Assembly: GCF_030462475.1 (NCBI RefSeq)
Contig: NZ_JASMRZ010000012.1
Location: 52,741 to 91,649 of the forward strand
Direction: 5' to 3'
Length of the DNA: 38,909 nt
Source: Variovorax sp. CAN15
Lineage (GTDB): Bacteria; Pseudomonadota; Gammaproteobacteria; Burkholderiales; Burkholderiaceae_C
A program made the position numbers and the translations under genes. Position 1 is the stretch's first letter. Each line of letters opens with the position of its first letter. Of this stretch, positions 16,659 through 24,727 are shown piece by piece. A model generated the notes under the pieces. That model was not told the DNA's origin. It saw nothing but the letters and a program-made list of their open reading frames with translations, and ran no database searches.

Positions 16659-16743
16659 CCGCGGAACCGGCTTCGCCGGGCCGCAGGTGTTGCCCCCGGA
16701 AGGGGGTTGGCGCGCGCGACACGAAGTGCGCGCAGCCTGGGGG
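16659..16743 (-). repeat. Dispersed structured element, copy C3 (tandem with C2)
   Basis: A direct tandem partner of C2, separated from it by 12 bases. In minus-strand sense it starts 5 bases after the tctA stop. It keeps hairpins 1 and 2 and the inner part of hairpin 3, but the outer GGTGTT arm has been lost and is replaced by unrelated sequence. Tandem duplication or two independent insertions are both possible. Confidence 0.9.
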
Positions 16744-16748
16744 CGAAC

Positions 16749-18260
16749 TCAATCCTCGACAAAAGCCTCTTCGCGCTTCGACTTCACGGCCGGCAGCAGC
16801 ACGATGATCAGGAGCAGGGCCGCGGCAGCCAGCAGGCTCGCCGAGATCGGGCGCGTGACGAACACGCTCCAGTCGCCACGCGACAGCAGCAGCGAGCGGC
16901 GCAGGTTCTCTTCCATCATCGGGCCGAGGATGAAGCCCAGCAGCAGCGGCGCAGGCTCGCAACCCAGCTTGAAGAAGGTGTAGCCCACCAGGCCGAAGAT
17001 GCCCACCATCCAGATGTCGAAGGTGTTGTTGTTGGTCGAGTACACCCCGATCGCGCAGAACAGCACGATGGCCGGGAACAGGTACTTGTAGGGCACCGAC
17101 AGCAGCTTGATCCACATGCCGATCAGCGGCAGGTTCAGGATGATCAGCATCGCGTTGCCCAGCCACATCGAGGCGATCAGGCCCCAGAACAGCTCGGGGT
17201 TGCTGGTCATCACCTGCGGGCCCGGCTGGATGTTGTGGATGGTCATCGCGCCCACCATCAGCGCCATCACGGCGTTGGGCGGAATGCCCAGCGTCAGCAG
17301 CGGGATGAAGGAGGTCTGCGCACCGGCGTTGTTGGCCGACTCGGGAGCCGCCACGCCGCGGATGTTGCCCTTGCCGAAGGGCACTTCGCCCGGCTTCAGC
17401 TTGGTCTTCTTCTCGATCGTGTAGGCCGCGAAGGCAGCCAGCAGCGCGCCACCGCCCGGCAGGATGCCCAGGGCCGCACCCAGCGCCGTGCCGCGCAGCA
17501 CCGCGGGCGTCATGCGCTTGAAGTCTTCCTTGGTCGGGAACAGGCCCGAAACCTTGGCGGTGAACACTTCACGCTCGTCGTCGGGGCGCGAAAGGTTGGC
17601 GATGATTTCGCCGTAGCCGAACACGCCCATGGCGATGGCCACGAAGCCGATACCGTCGGTGAGCTCCGGAATGTCGAAGCTGTAGCGGGCGACACCCGAA
17701 TTCACGTCGGTGCCGACCAGGCCCATCAGCAGGCCCAGCACGATCATCGCGATGGCCTTGAGCAGCGAGCCCGAAGCCAGCACCACGGCACCGATCAGGC
17801 CCAGCACCATCAGCGAGAAATACTCGGAGGGGCCGAACTTGAAGGCCAGCTCGGTCAGCGGCGGCGCGAATGCGGCCAGGATCAGCGTGCCCACGCAGCC
17901 CGCGAAGAACGAGCCCAGGCCGGCAGCGGCGAGCGCCGGGCCCGCACGGCCCTTGCGCGCCATCTGGTAGCCGTCGATCACCGTCACCACCGATGAAGAC
18001 TCGCCAGGCAGGTTCACAAGGATCGCGGTGGTCGAACCACCGTACTGGGCACCGTAGTAGATACCGGCCAGCATGATCAGCGCCGACACGGGCGGCAGCG
18101 CGTACGTGGCCGGCAGCAGCATCGCGATGGTCGCGACCGGTCCGATGCCCGGCAGCACGCCGATCAGCGTGCCCAGGATGCAGCCGATCAGGCAGTACAG
18201 CAGGTTGGTGAAGGTAAAGGCAACGCCAAAACCCATCGAGAGGTGTTCAAACAATTCCAT
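16749..18260 (-). CDS. tctA: Tripartite tricarboxylate transporter, large permease subunit TctA
   Basis: A 503-residue inner-membrane protein with about 11-12 hydrophobic segments, the normal TctA length. Family blocks include GTLIGVLPGIGPVATIAMLLP near 30-50, IYYGAQYGGSTTAILVNLPGE near 67-87 and the second glycine-rich GAALGILPGGGALL near 255-268. It forms the transport channel with TctB, which precedes it by 19 bases on the same strand, and works with a periplasmic Bug/TctC receptor. The N-terminus MELFEHLSMGFGVAF is standard. The gene ends 5 bases before repeat C3 and converges on lysR. Citrate or another di/tricarboxylate is the family substrate, but which one cannot be told. Confidence 0.93.
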   Translation of the reverse strand: MELFEHLSMGFGVAFTFTNLLYCLIGCILGTLIGVLPGIGPVATIAMLLPATYALPPVSALIMLAGIYYGAQYGGSTTAILVNLPGESSSVVTVIDGYQMARKGRAGPALAAAGLGSFFAGCVGTLILAAFAPPLTELAFKFGPSEYFSLMVLGLIGAVVLASGSLLKAIAMIVLGLLMGLVGTDVNSGVARYSFDIPELTDGIGFVAIAMGVFGYGEIIANLSRPDDEREVFTAKVSGLFPTKEDFKRMTPAVLRGTALGAALGILPGGGALLAAFAAYTIEKKTKLKPGEVPFGKGNIRGVAAPESANNAGAQTSFIPLLTLGIPPNAVMALMVGAMTIHNIQPGPQVMTSNPELFWGLIASMWLGNAMLIILNLPLIGMWIKLLSVPYKYLFPAIVLFCAIGVYSTNNNTFDIWMVGIFGLVGYTFFKLGCEPAPLLLGFILGPMMEENLRRSLLLSRGDWSVFVTRPISASLLAAAALLLIIVLLPAVKSKREEAFVED

Positions 18261-18279
18261 GATGTGGTCGGCTTTCTTC

Positions 18280-18768
18280 TCAACCGGTGATGAAGGTCGG
18301 CCAGACCTGGATCTGGAGCTTGAGCGCCCAGATGAAGGCGACGTAGCTGCCGACGGCCAGCACGGTGGCCAGGACCAGCACGCTGGGCAGCTTGAACTCG
18401 TGGCCCGCGAGGCTGGAGATGATCACCAGCGCGTAGATGGCGATGATCATGCCCATGGCCGGAACACCGATGCTCGGCAGGCCGCCGAGCAGCACGCCGA
18501 ATGCGAGGTTGGCGCCCAGGATGAACACCACCTGCTTCCAGGCCCACTTGCCGATCTTCTCGCCGTCGGTGGTTTCGACGGTGAGCCCGGTGAACATGAT
18601 CCCGAGGCCGATGAGGGCCATCAGGATGCCGAGCATCAACGGGAAATAACCCGGTCCCATCCGGGCGCCGGTGCCCACGGTGTAGGTGGTGGCGCCCCAT
18701 GCGAACGCCACACCCACCACCGTGAACATCAGACCCGAGAAAAAGTCTTTCTGACTCTTGATCTTCAC
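18280..18768 (-). CDS. tctB: Tripartite tricarboxylate transporter, small subunit TctB
   Basis: A 162-residue membrane protein with four hydrophobic segments, about residues 10-30, 41-63, 79-115 and 125-150. It has the TctB-typical GARMGPGYFPLMLGILMALIG block near 34-54. The start is GTG at 18768, preceded by a good AGGAG sequence about 8 bases upstream. It is the first gene of a tctB-tctA pair. The usual leading tctC gene is absent here; the nearest receptor is the Bug gene at 14519-15493, in a separate transcript on the same strand. Confidence 0.88.
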   Translation of the reverse strand: MKIKSQKDFFSGLMFTVVGVAFAWGATTYTVGTGARMGPGYFPLMLGILMALIGLGIMFTGLTVETTDGEKIGKWAWKQVVFILGANLAFGVLLGGLPSIGVPAMGMIIAIYALVIISSLAGHEFKLPSVLVLATVLAVGSYVAFIWALKLQIQVWPTFITG

Positions 18769-18863
18769 GAACAGTCTCCTCGAACAAATTTCGATGCGGG
18801 ATTGTCCAGTCAGCTTCCGGTCAGGCCGATGTGGATTCCACTAACCAAAGTCTTAGGGATAAC

Positions 18864-18887
18864 CCGGGAGTATTCATCGCCTCCCGG
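18864..18887 (-). terminator. Hairpin downstream of the GspE-like gene
   Basis: CCGGGAG at 18864-18870 pairs with CTCCCGG at 18881-18887 with a 10-base loop. On the minus strand it begins 17 bases after the gspE-like stop. No T tract follows. The remaining gap 18769-18863 should hold the tctBA promoter, but I cannot place it with confidence. Confidence 0.4.
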
Positions 18888-18904
18888 ATGGCTGGGAACA
18901 GGCC

Positions 18905-20701
18905 CTACTCCAGCGGCGGCGTGGCGCTCAGCACCTCTTCGATGGTCGTCACGCCCTCGGCCACGCGCAACGCGCCGGCCAGCCGCAGCGGCCGCATGCC
19001 GTCGATCACGGCCTGGCGGCGCAGCCCGGCGAGGTTGGGCTCCTTCGTGACCTGGCTCTTGAAAGGCTCGCTGACGCTCAGCAGTTCGTAGAGCCCCATG
19101 CGGCCCATGTAGCCGGTCATTCGGCAGTCGACGCAGCCCACCGGCTTGTAGGCGCGCACCGAGCCCGTGATCTGCCAGGGCTTGACGATGGCCTCCAGCT
19201 TCTCGCGGGTGACGGTGTCGTCGGGCTGCTTGCAGTTGGGGCACAGCGTGCGCACGAGGCGCTGGGCGAGCACGCCCAGCATCACGGCGTTGATGAGGTA
19301 AGAGGGCACGCCCAGCTCCATCAGCCGCGTGATGGCGCTGGGCGCATCGTTGGTGTGCAGCGTGCTGAACACGAGGTGCCCGGTGAGGGCGGCCTGCACC
19401 GCCATCTCGGCGGTCGCCAGGTCGCGGATTTCGCCGACCATGATGATGTCCGGGTCCTGCCGCATCAGTGCGCGCAGGCCCTCGGTGAAGCCGAAGTCGA
19501 GCTGCGGCTGCACCTGCGTCTGGTTGAAGGAGGTCTCGATCATTTCGATCGGGTCCTCCACCGTGCTGACGTTGACCTCCTCGGTCGCCACGCGCTTGAG
19601 CGTGGAGTACAGCGTGGTGGTCTTGCCCGAGCCCGTGGGCCCGGTCACCAGGATGATGCCGTTGGGCCGGGTGACGAGCTGCTCCCAGCGCTGCGCGTCG
19701 TGCTGCGCGAAGCCCAGCGCGTCGAGGTCCTTCACCGCGGTGTCGGGGTCGAAGATGCGCATCACCATCTTCTCGCCAAAGGCGGTCGGCAGGGTCGACA
19801 GGCGCATTTCGACTTCGTCGCCGCGCATGTTGCGGGTCTTGATGCGGCCGTCGAGCGGGCGGCGCTTCTCGACCACGTCCATGCGGCCCAGCAGCTTGAT
19901 GCGCGCGACCATCGCGTTCATCACGCCCATGGGCATCTGGTAGGCCGGATGCAGGATGCCGTCGATGCGGAAGCGGATCACGCCCTGCTCGCGGCGCGGC
20001 TCCAGGTGGATGTCGCTGGCGCGCTGGTCGAAGGCGTACTGCCACAGCCAGTCGACCACCTGCACCACGCTCTGGTCGTTGGCGTCGAGTTGCTTGTTGC
20101 TCTTGCCGAGCTCCACCAGCTGCTCGAAGCTCGTGGTGCTGGTGTTGCCGCCGGCCTTCTGCGCGGCGCGCACCGACTTCGCGAGCGCGAAGAACTCGGC
20201 CGTGTAGCGCTGGATGTCGGCCGGGTTGGCGACCACGCGCCGCACCGAACGGCGCGCCTGCCGCTCCACCTCGCCAATCCAGTCGGTGAGGAAGGGCTCG
20301 GCCGTGGCCACCACCACCTCGTTGGGCAGCACCTGCACCGGCAGCACCTTGTGGCGCTCGGCGTACGCCGCGCTCATGGTGTCGGCCACCTTGCCCACGT
20401 CGACCTTGAGCGGGTCGATGCGCAGATAGGAGAGCCCCGCGCGGCCCGCGAGCCATTGCGTGAGCATTTCGAGATCGAGCGGCTTGTTGTCGCTCTCGCG
20501 CGTCATGGCCACGTTGGCCAGGCGCACCAGCGGGGCCTGCCGGCTCTCGGCCTGCGCGCAGCGTGCGATGGTGCGCTTGGCCTCGACGGGGGAGATCACG
20601 CCATCGGCGGCGAGCCATTCGATCAGGCGGCGCAGGTCGAGCGGGCCTTCGTGGCGCGCGGCCAGCGGGGCGGGGGCGGAAGCAGCGGGTACAGCGCTCA
20701 T
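18905..20701 (-). CDS. GspE/PilB-family secretion ATPase (orphan)
   Basis: A 598-residue cytoplasmic ATPase. Residues 20-170 match the T2SSE/MshE N-terminal domain. The catalytic core shows Walker A GPTGSGKT at 354-361, the Asp box near 380-384 (TVEDP), Walker B DIIMVGEIRD at 418-427 and the His box TLHTNDAPSAITRL at 447-460. A zinc site CPNC (487-490) and CVDC (523-526) is intact. Normally it powers type II secretion or type IV pilus assembly. No pilin, GspF/PilC or secretin gene is in the window, so its partners are elsewhere. I chose the ATG at 20701; another ATG at 20770 would overlap the preceding gene by 49 bases and has no ribosome-binding site. Confidence 0.87.
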   Translation of the reverse strand: MSAVPAASAPAPLAARHEGPLDLRRLIEWLAADGVISPVEAKRTIARCAQAESRQAPLVRLANVAMTRESDNKPLDLEMLTQWLAGRAGLSYLRIDPLKVDVGKVADTMSAAYAERHKVLPVQVLPNEVVVATAEPFLTDWIGEVERQARRSVRRVVANPADIQRYTAEFFALAKSVRAAQKAGGNTSTTSFEQLVELGKSNKQLDANDQSVVQVVDWLWQYAFDQRASDIHLEPRREQGVIRFRIDGILHPAYQMPMGVMNAMVARIKLLGRMDVVEKRRPLDGRIKTRNMRGDEVEMRLSTLPTAFGEKMVMRIFDPDTAVKDLDALGFAQHDAQRWEQLVTRPNGIILVTGPTGSGKTTTLYSTLKRVATEEVNVSTVEDPIEMIETSFNQTQVQPQLDFGFTEGLRALMRQDPDIIMVGEIRDLATAEMAVQAALTGHLVFSTLHTNDAPSAITRLMELGVPSYLINAVMLGVLAQRLVRTLCPNCKQPDDTVTREKLEAIVKPWQITGSVRAYKPVGCVDCRMTGYMGRMGLYELLSVSEPFKSQVTKEPNLAGLRRQAVIDGMRPLRLAGALRVAEGVTTIEEVLSATPPLE

Positions 20702-20721
20702 GTGCCGTTGGTCGTTCGAGT

Positions 20722-21498
20722 TCAGGTTCGGGTGAGTGTCGGATTCAGTGGCTTGAAGACCCGCAGCCATTTCGGTGCGGGCAAGCCCCAGCGAGTCTGG
20801 ATCGTTTGAGCGCGCTCGGCAAGCGCCTCGCGCTTCGGGCGGCTTGGCGTGCGCTGCGCGAGCACCACCGTGTTGCCTTCGCGCGTCGGCTTGAAGGCCC
20901 AGACGGCGTCGGCACCGAAGGCGGTGGAGATTTTCTCGAGGCTGCGCTCATAGCTCGACGAGCGGCCGAAGAGGTTGACCGTCATGCAGCCGTCTTCAGT
21001 GAGCAGCGCGCGGCAGTCGGCATAGAAGTCTTCGCTGTCGAGCACGGGCGCGGCGGCCTCGTGGTCGTACAGGTCGACCTGCAGCGCGTCGACCGTGCCG
21101 TGCCACTCGGGCTTGCGGATCTCGGCGGCGGCATCGGCGATCACCACGCGCAGCTTCGGGTCGTCCGGCGGGAGCTTGAACCAGCCGCGGCAGGCCGACA
21201 CCACCTGCGGATTGAGCTCGATCGCGGTGGTGCGCATGCGCAGGATCTTGCGGCTGAACTTGGTGAGCGTGGCCGCGCCCAGGCCGAGCTGCATGGCATG
21301 GCGGCCGGCCACGGTCTTGCCGTCGACGAAGAGCAGCCAGGCCATCATGCGCTGCACGTACTCGAGCTCGATCTCGAAGGGCGCATCGAGCTTCATGGAG
21401 CCCTGGACCCATTCGGTGCCGAGGTGCAGGTAGCGGATGTCGCCCCAGTCGGAGAAATTGACTTCAGGGAGGGAAACAGGAGTTTTGCTCGATGCCAT
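20722..21498 (-). CDS. Spermidine synthase-like methyltransferase-fold protein
   Basis: A 258-residue cytoplasmic protein of the spermidine-synthase-like family with a Rossmann methyltransferase fold. The cofactor loop reads LGLGAATL at 71-78, the acidic end of strand 2 is the Glu in AIELNPQV near 92-99, and a DALQVDLYDHE block follows near 137-147. It lacks clear sequence evidence for a putrescine site, so true spermidine synthesis is uncertain; many such paralogues have unknown reactions. It lies 12 bases after the DNA glycosylase gene and 20 bases before the secretion-ATPase gene, so the three form a likely operon without an obvious functional theme. Confidence 0.75.
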   Translation of the reverse strand: MASSKTPVSLPEVNFSDWGDIRYLHLGTEWVQGSMKLDAPFEIELEYVQRMMAWLLFVDGKTVAGRHAMQLGLGAATLTKFSRKILRMRTTAIELNPQVVSACRGWFKLPPDDPKLRVVIADAAAEIRKPEWHGTVDALQVDLYDHEAAAPVLDSEDFYADCRALLTEDGCMTVNLFGRSSSYERSLEKISTAFGADAVWAFKPTREGNTVVLAQRTPSRPKREALAERAQTIQTRWGLPAPKWLRVFKPLNPTLTRT

Positions 21499-21510
21499 CG
21501 ATGCGGCCGG

Positions 21511-22044
21511 TCAGGCGACTAGTTGGTGGGCGGCCAGGACCTCGCGCCAGGCCGCGAGCTTGCGCTCGAAGCTCCACGACGCATTGGCGGGGCTGGTGGA
21601 AGGCAGCTGGTAGACCGGCACGCCAAGGGTGCGCGTGTGGCGCGCATGCTTGAAGCTCTCGCCGCCGTTGTGCGCGATGGCCGCGAGCTTCGGCAGGTGC
21701 AGGCCGGCGATGTCGTTCGCCACGGGCGCGCGGATGGCCGAGTCGAGACTGCCCTCGCGCTCGCAGGACGCGTACACGTCCCACACGCCCAGGCCGCGGT
21801 CGAGCAGCCACTGGCAGCGCGGCCCATAGCTGTCGGCGCCCGAAGGCTGGGGAATGTCGGGCCACACGGCTTGCAAGATCTTCCAGAACTGGTTTTGGGG
21901 GTGTGCATAGTACTGCTGCCGCTCGAGCGACTTCACCCCCGGAAAGCTGCCGAGGATCAGCACGGCGGTGGCCGGCGACACGATGGGCGCGAGCCCCGTG
22001 AGCAGCGGGCTCGCGGCGGCCATGGATGCGGCGGGAGGATTCAT
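21511..22044 (-). CDS. Hypoxanthine (deoxyinosine)-DNA glycosylase, UDG family 6
   Basis: A 177-residue uracil-DNA-glycosylase-fold protein. Motif 1 reads LILGSFPGVKSL near 29-40, followed by QQYYAHPQNQFW at 43-54, the signature of the hypoxanthine-DNA glycosylase group that removes deaminated adenine from DNA. The second motif is LPSTSPANASW near the C-terminus. An in-frame ATG at 22089 lies at the very end of the T tract of a strong terminator, so that start is unlikely. I chose the next ATG at 22044, although neither has a clear ribosome-binding site. It heads a probable three-gene unit with the spermidine-synthase-like and GspE-like genes. Confidence 0.8.
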   Translation of the reverse strand: MNPPAASMAAASPLLTGLAPIVSPATAVLILGSFPGVKSLERQQYYAHPQNQFWKILQAVWPDIPQPSGADSYGPRCQWLLDRGLGVWDVYASCEREGSLDSAIRAPVANDIAGLHLPKLAAIAHNGGESFKHARHTRTLGVPVYQLPSTSPANASWSFERKLAAWREVLAAHQLVA

Positions 22045-22090
22045 GGGCGGCAATCGTGCCACTGTCGCGCGCGTGCTTTCGCCGCCCATG

Positions 22091-22112
22091 AAAAAACCCG
22101 CCGAAGCGGGTT
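22091..22112 (-). terminator. Strong Rho-independent terminator after the LEA-like gene
   Basis: On the minus strand AACCCGC, loop TTCG, GCGGGTT is followed immediately by four more T. The 7-bp stem with a stable tetraloop and T tract is textbook. It lies 55 bases after the stop of the 140-residue periplasmic protein gene and isolates it from the glycosylase gene. Confidence 0.9.
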
Positions 22113-22167
22113 CTTTCGCGAAGCCTGGAAGGGCTGCGCAACAGGTCCGGAACCAGTCCGGAACTGC

Positions 22168-22590
22168 TTACTTCTTGGCGGCTTCGTTCTCGGCCGTGCC
22201 GGGGATCTTCTCGCCGATGGCCTTGCCGGTGGAACGCATGCCGTCGGCCGTCTTGTGGCCGGCGTTCTCGACGGCCTCGCCGGTCTTGGCGGCTGCGTTC
22301 TTGGTGGCGCTGGTCGCCTTCTTGGTGGTGTGCTTGGTCGCGTTCCAGGCCTTCTTGGTGCCGCGCTCGGTCGCGTTCACGGCCTTCTTGGTGGTGCTCT
22401 TGGTGGCGTCCCAGGCCTTTTCAGCGCCGCGCTCGGTGGCGTGCACCGCGTCCTTGCCGGCTTCCTTCACCTTCTCGGTGGTGGATGGCTCGGTGGTGGT
22501 GGCTGCGGTCTGCGCGACGGCCGACAGGCCGACGGATGCCAACGCCAGGGCGACGACGACGGGAACGGTACGAACAAAGGACTTGGTCAT
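22168..22590 (-). CDS. Secreted Lys/Ala/Thr-rich LEA-like repeat protein
   Basis: A 140-residue protein with a clear signal peptide (MTKSFVRTVP, a hydrophobic core, cleavage near SAVAQ at 23-27). The mature part has almost no hydrophobic core. It carries two copies of a 22-residue repeat (about 51-72 and 73-94) that begin ATERG and contain KAW-ATK-TTKKA, then a degenerate third part. A period of 22, or two 11-mers, with amphipathic Ala/Lys/Thr composition recalls group 3 LEA proteins and apolipoprotein-like helices. The start at 22590 has GGAG about 10 bases upstream. It is monocistronic, with a strong terminator after it. A role in envelope stress or desiccation protection is only a suggestion; the family is not recognised. 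Confidence 0.72.
   Translation of the reverse strand: MTKSFVRTVPVVVALALASVGLSAVAQTAATTTEPSTTEKVKEAGKDAVHATERGAEKAWDATKSTTKKAVNATERGTKKAWNATKHTTKKATSATKNAAAKTGEAVENAGHKTADGMRSTGKAIGEKIPGTAENEAAKK
22312..22440 (-). repeat. In-gene 66-bp tandem repeat encoding the 22-residue motif
   Basis: Codons 51-93 of the LEA-like gene consist of two similar 66-base units. The encoded ATERG, KAW and TTKKA blocks line up at a distance of 22 residues. The unit invites copy-number change between strains. Confidence 0.75.
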
Positions 22591-22722
22591 GGAGAGGCTC
22601 CTTTTTTGAGTGAAATATTGGAGTGACGGATGTGCCACTGCACAACCAACGCCACTTCGAACTTCAAGGATGACAGCAAAAAGGGGCCCTTGGCGCGCCT
22701 GGACGCAACTCGGGGCATCGGC

Positions 22723-23583
22723 CTACGCGAGGGGTTTCCGGCCATCCGACACGGACAGCAGACTTTGGAGCTTCGGCAGCGCCGCGACCGCGTTGCGAGT
22801 GGTCGCTTCGGCCAGCGCGTCGATGCCGATGCCCCGCAACCGCGCCACCACTTCAGCGATGCGCGGCAGCTCTGCCGGCTCGTTGCGCCCTTGCGGCTCG
22901 CCGGCATCGCGCTGGGCCTGCGTGCGGTAGATCCAGTGCGGCTGGATGTCTGGCGCGTCGGTCTCCATCACGATCGACTCCATCGGCAGCGTCGATGCCA
23001 GGCGCCGGAGCTGCAGGGCGCGCTCGAAGGTCACCGCGCCGCCGAAGCCGAGCTTGAGGCCGAGCTCGATGCACGCACCGGCCTGCTGCCCGCTGCCGTT
23101 GAACGCATGGGCAATGCCCTGCCACGGCCGGCCGGCCGCCGTCTGCCGCAGATGCTTGAGCACCTTGTCGACCGAGCGCCGCACGTGGATGAGCACGGGT
23201 AACCCGTGCCTGCGTGCCAGTTGCAACTGAGTGTGAAAAAACCGCTCCTGCTTTTCGCCGTCGAGCCCTTCCACGAAGTAGTCCAGACCGATCTCGCCGA
23301 CAGCCACCAGCCTCGGGTCGCCGCGGCGGGCGGCCAGCTCGGCATCGAGGGCTTCCAGATCCTCGTCCTTCGCCTCGCCGGTACACAGCGGGTGGATGCC
23401 CAGCGCATAGGCATCGCCCTGCGCATGGGCCAGCTCGCGCACCGTGGCGAAGTTGAAGACGGCCACGGCCGGGATCACACACAAGGCGACCCCGCGCTCG
23501 GCGGCCCGGGCGCGCAGCACCGGCATCTCCGCACCGAATTCGGGCGCGTCCAGATGACAGTGGGTATCGATGAAGGTAGCCAT
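22723..23583 (-). CDS. TatD-family metal-dependent hydrolase (DNase)
   Basis: A 286-residue TIM-barrel metallohydrolase, close to the usual TatD length of about 260. Metal and catalytic residues are visible: His8 and His10 in THCHLD, Glu97 in VGEIGLDY, His133 in VLIHVRRS, His159 in AHAFNGS and Asp209 in METDAPD. The family has 3'-5' exonuclease activity and helps repair oxidative DNA damage. The gene is followed on the same strand by the LEA-like gene after 132 bases, which should hold that gene's promoter. It is divergent from the S1C protease gene across 97 bases. Confidence 0.88.
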   Translation of the reverse strand: MATFIDTHCHLDAPEFGAEMPVLRARAAERGVALCVIPAVAVFNFATVRELAHAQGDAYALGIHPLCTGEAKDEDLEALDAELAARRGDPRLVAVGEIGLDYFVEGLDGEKQERFFHTQLQLARRHGLPVLIHVRRSVDKVLKHLRQTAAGRPWQGIAHAFNGSGQQAGACIELGLKLGFGGAVTFERALQLRRLASTLPMESIVMETDAPDIQPHWIYRTQAQRDAGEPQGRNEPAELPRIAEVVARLRGIGIDALAEATTRNAVAALPKLQSLLSVSDGRKPLA

Positions 23584-23680
23584 CGCGCGATGATGCCCGA
23601 TGGGATGCGCAGGCGCGGAAAGCGTGCTACTGTGAACTCCTCTACACGCGATCGCGATTTTTTAAGCCGGAGGTACTCCG

Positions 23681-24691
23681 ATGCGCAGGCCCGCTTTCTA
23701 CAGCCGCTCGCCCCGCACGCTGCCACCGGCCGCAGACGAGGCGGCCGAACGGGCGGATGCGCCGCCATCGCCCGAGACGGCCGGCGCCGGCTCCGTACCT
23801 CCTGAAGCCCCCGTGAAGAAATCCGGCTGGCAACCCGGCCGCCGCAGCTTCGCGCTGCTCGTCATGCTCTCGGCCGCGCTGGTCACCGGCGCCGTGCTGT
23901 GGGCGCCGCGCCCTGGCGCCAAGGTTCTCACCCAGAAAGACATCGACGCGGCCGTACTGCGCACGCTGCAGACCAACACCCTGCCCTCGCCCGCGGCCAA
24001 GGCGGCCGACATCATCCGGCCATCGGTGGTGCGCGTGGTGAGCTACGGCGAGGAGAAGAATACGCCCGAGGCCAAGACCCAGAAGCGCGGGCGCAACATG
24101 GCCAAGGGCAAGCCGCCCGAGGCGCCCAACGACGGCGGTGCGCCGGGCGAGTACGAACGCGGCGTGGGCACGGGCGTGGTGATCGTCGACAAGGGCGTGA
24201 TCCTCACCAACCTGCACGTGGTCGCCGGCGCCGACAAGATCAAGGTCACCTTCTACGACGGCCTGGAGGCGCCCGCCACCATCACCGGCGTGCAGCCCGA
24301 GAACGACCTCGCGGTGCTGCAGGCGCAGAAGATTCCCGACGACCTGATCCCCGCCACCATGCGCTCCACCGCCGACCTGCGCCCCGGCGATCAGGTCGCG
24401 GCGGTGGGTTTTCCCTTCGGCATCGGGCCTTCGGTGTCGGCCGGCGTGGTGTCAGGCCTGAAGCGCTCGTTCCGCTCGCCCGAGGGCAAGCAGGAACTGG
24501 GCAACCTGATCCAGTTCGACGCGGCCGCCAACCCCGGCAACTCGGGCGGCCCGCTCATCAACATGGACGGCGAGGTGCTCGGCATCGTCACCGCCATCCT
24601 CAACCCGACGCAGCAGCGCACCTTCATCGGCATCGGCTTCGCGGTGCCCATCGAGAACGCGGCATCGGCCGCGGGTTCGCCGCCTTTCTGA
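23681..24691 (+). CDS. Membrane-anchored S1C (DegP/HtrA-like) serine protease without PDZ domain
   Basis: A 336-residue protein. A Pro/Ala-rich cytoplasmic N-terminus (1-55) is followed by one membrane segment (about 56-75), so the protease domain faces the periplasm. The catalytic triad is His179 (TNLHVVAGA), Asp209 (ENDLAVL) and Ser288 (NPGNSGGP). The chain ends soon after the trypsin fold, so the one or two PDZ domains of DegP/DegS are missing. A 40-residue Lys/Pro-rich insert (about 123-160) lies before the first catalytic strand. The ATG has a good GGAGG ribosome-binding sequence. The gene is 36 bases before the MoxR gene and may be co-transcribed with it, which suggests a linked envelope-maintenance role. 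Confidence 0.87.
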   Translation: MRRPAFYSRSPRTLPPAADEAAERADAPPSPETAGAGSVPPEAPVKKSGWQPGRRSFALLVMLSAALVTGAVLWAPRPGAKVLTQKDIDAAVLRTLQTNTLPSPAAKAADIIRPSVVRVVSYGEEKNTPEAKTQKRGRNMAKGKPPEAPNDGGAPGEYERGVGTGVVIVDKGVILTNLHVVAGADKIKVTFYDGLEAPATITGVQPENDLAVLQAQKIPDDLIPATMRSTADLRPGDQVAAVGFPFGIGPSVSAGVVSGLKRSFRSPEGKQELGNLIQFDAAANPGNSGGPLINMDGEVLGIVTAILNPTQQRTFIGIGFAVPIENAASAAGSPPF

Positions 24692-24727
24692 TCCTGTTCT
24701 CTTCCCTTCCTCTCGAAAGCCCTTCGC

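Noticed and set aside
18810..20618. A 602-codon minus-strand frame overlapping the GspE-like gene.
   Set aside because: It is another frame of the same strand as a gene with all ATPase motifs. Its translation is Arg/Ala-rich and has no domain.
22045..22089. The earlier ATG at 22089 as the start of the hypoxanthine-DNA glycosylase.
   Set aside because: It directly follows the T tract of a strong terminator on the same strand and would need a promoter inside the terminator. The extra 15 residues are not family sequence.
23647..23656. The palindrome CGCGATCGCG followed by a T run, upstream of the S1C protease, as a terminator or binding site.
   Set aside because: It has no room for a loop, and GCGATCGC-type octamers are common in GC-rich DNA.
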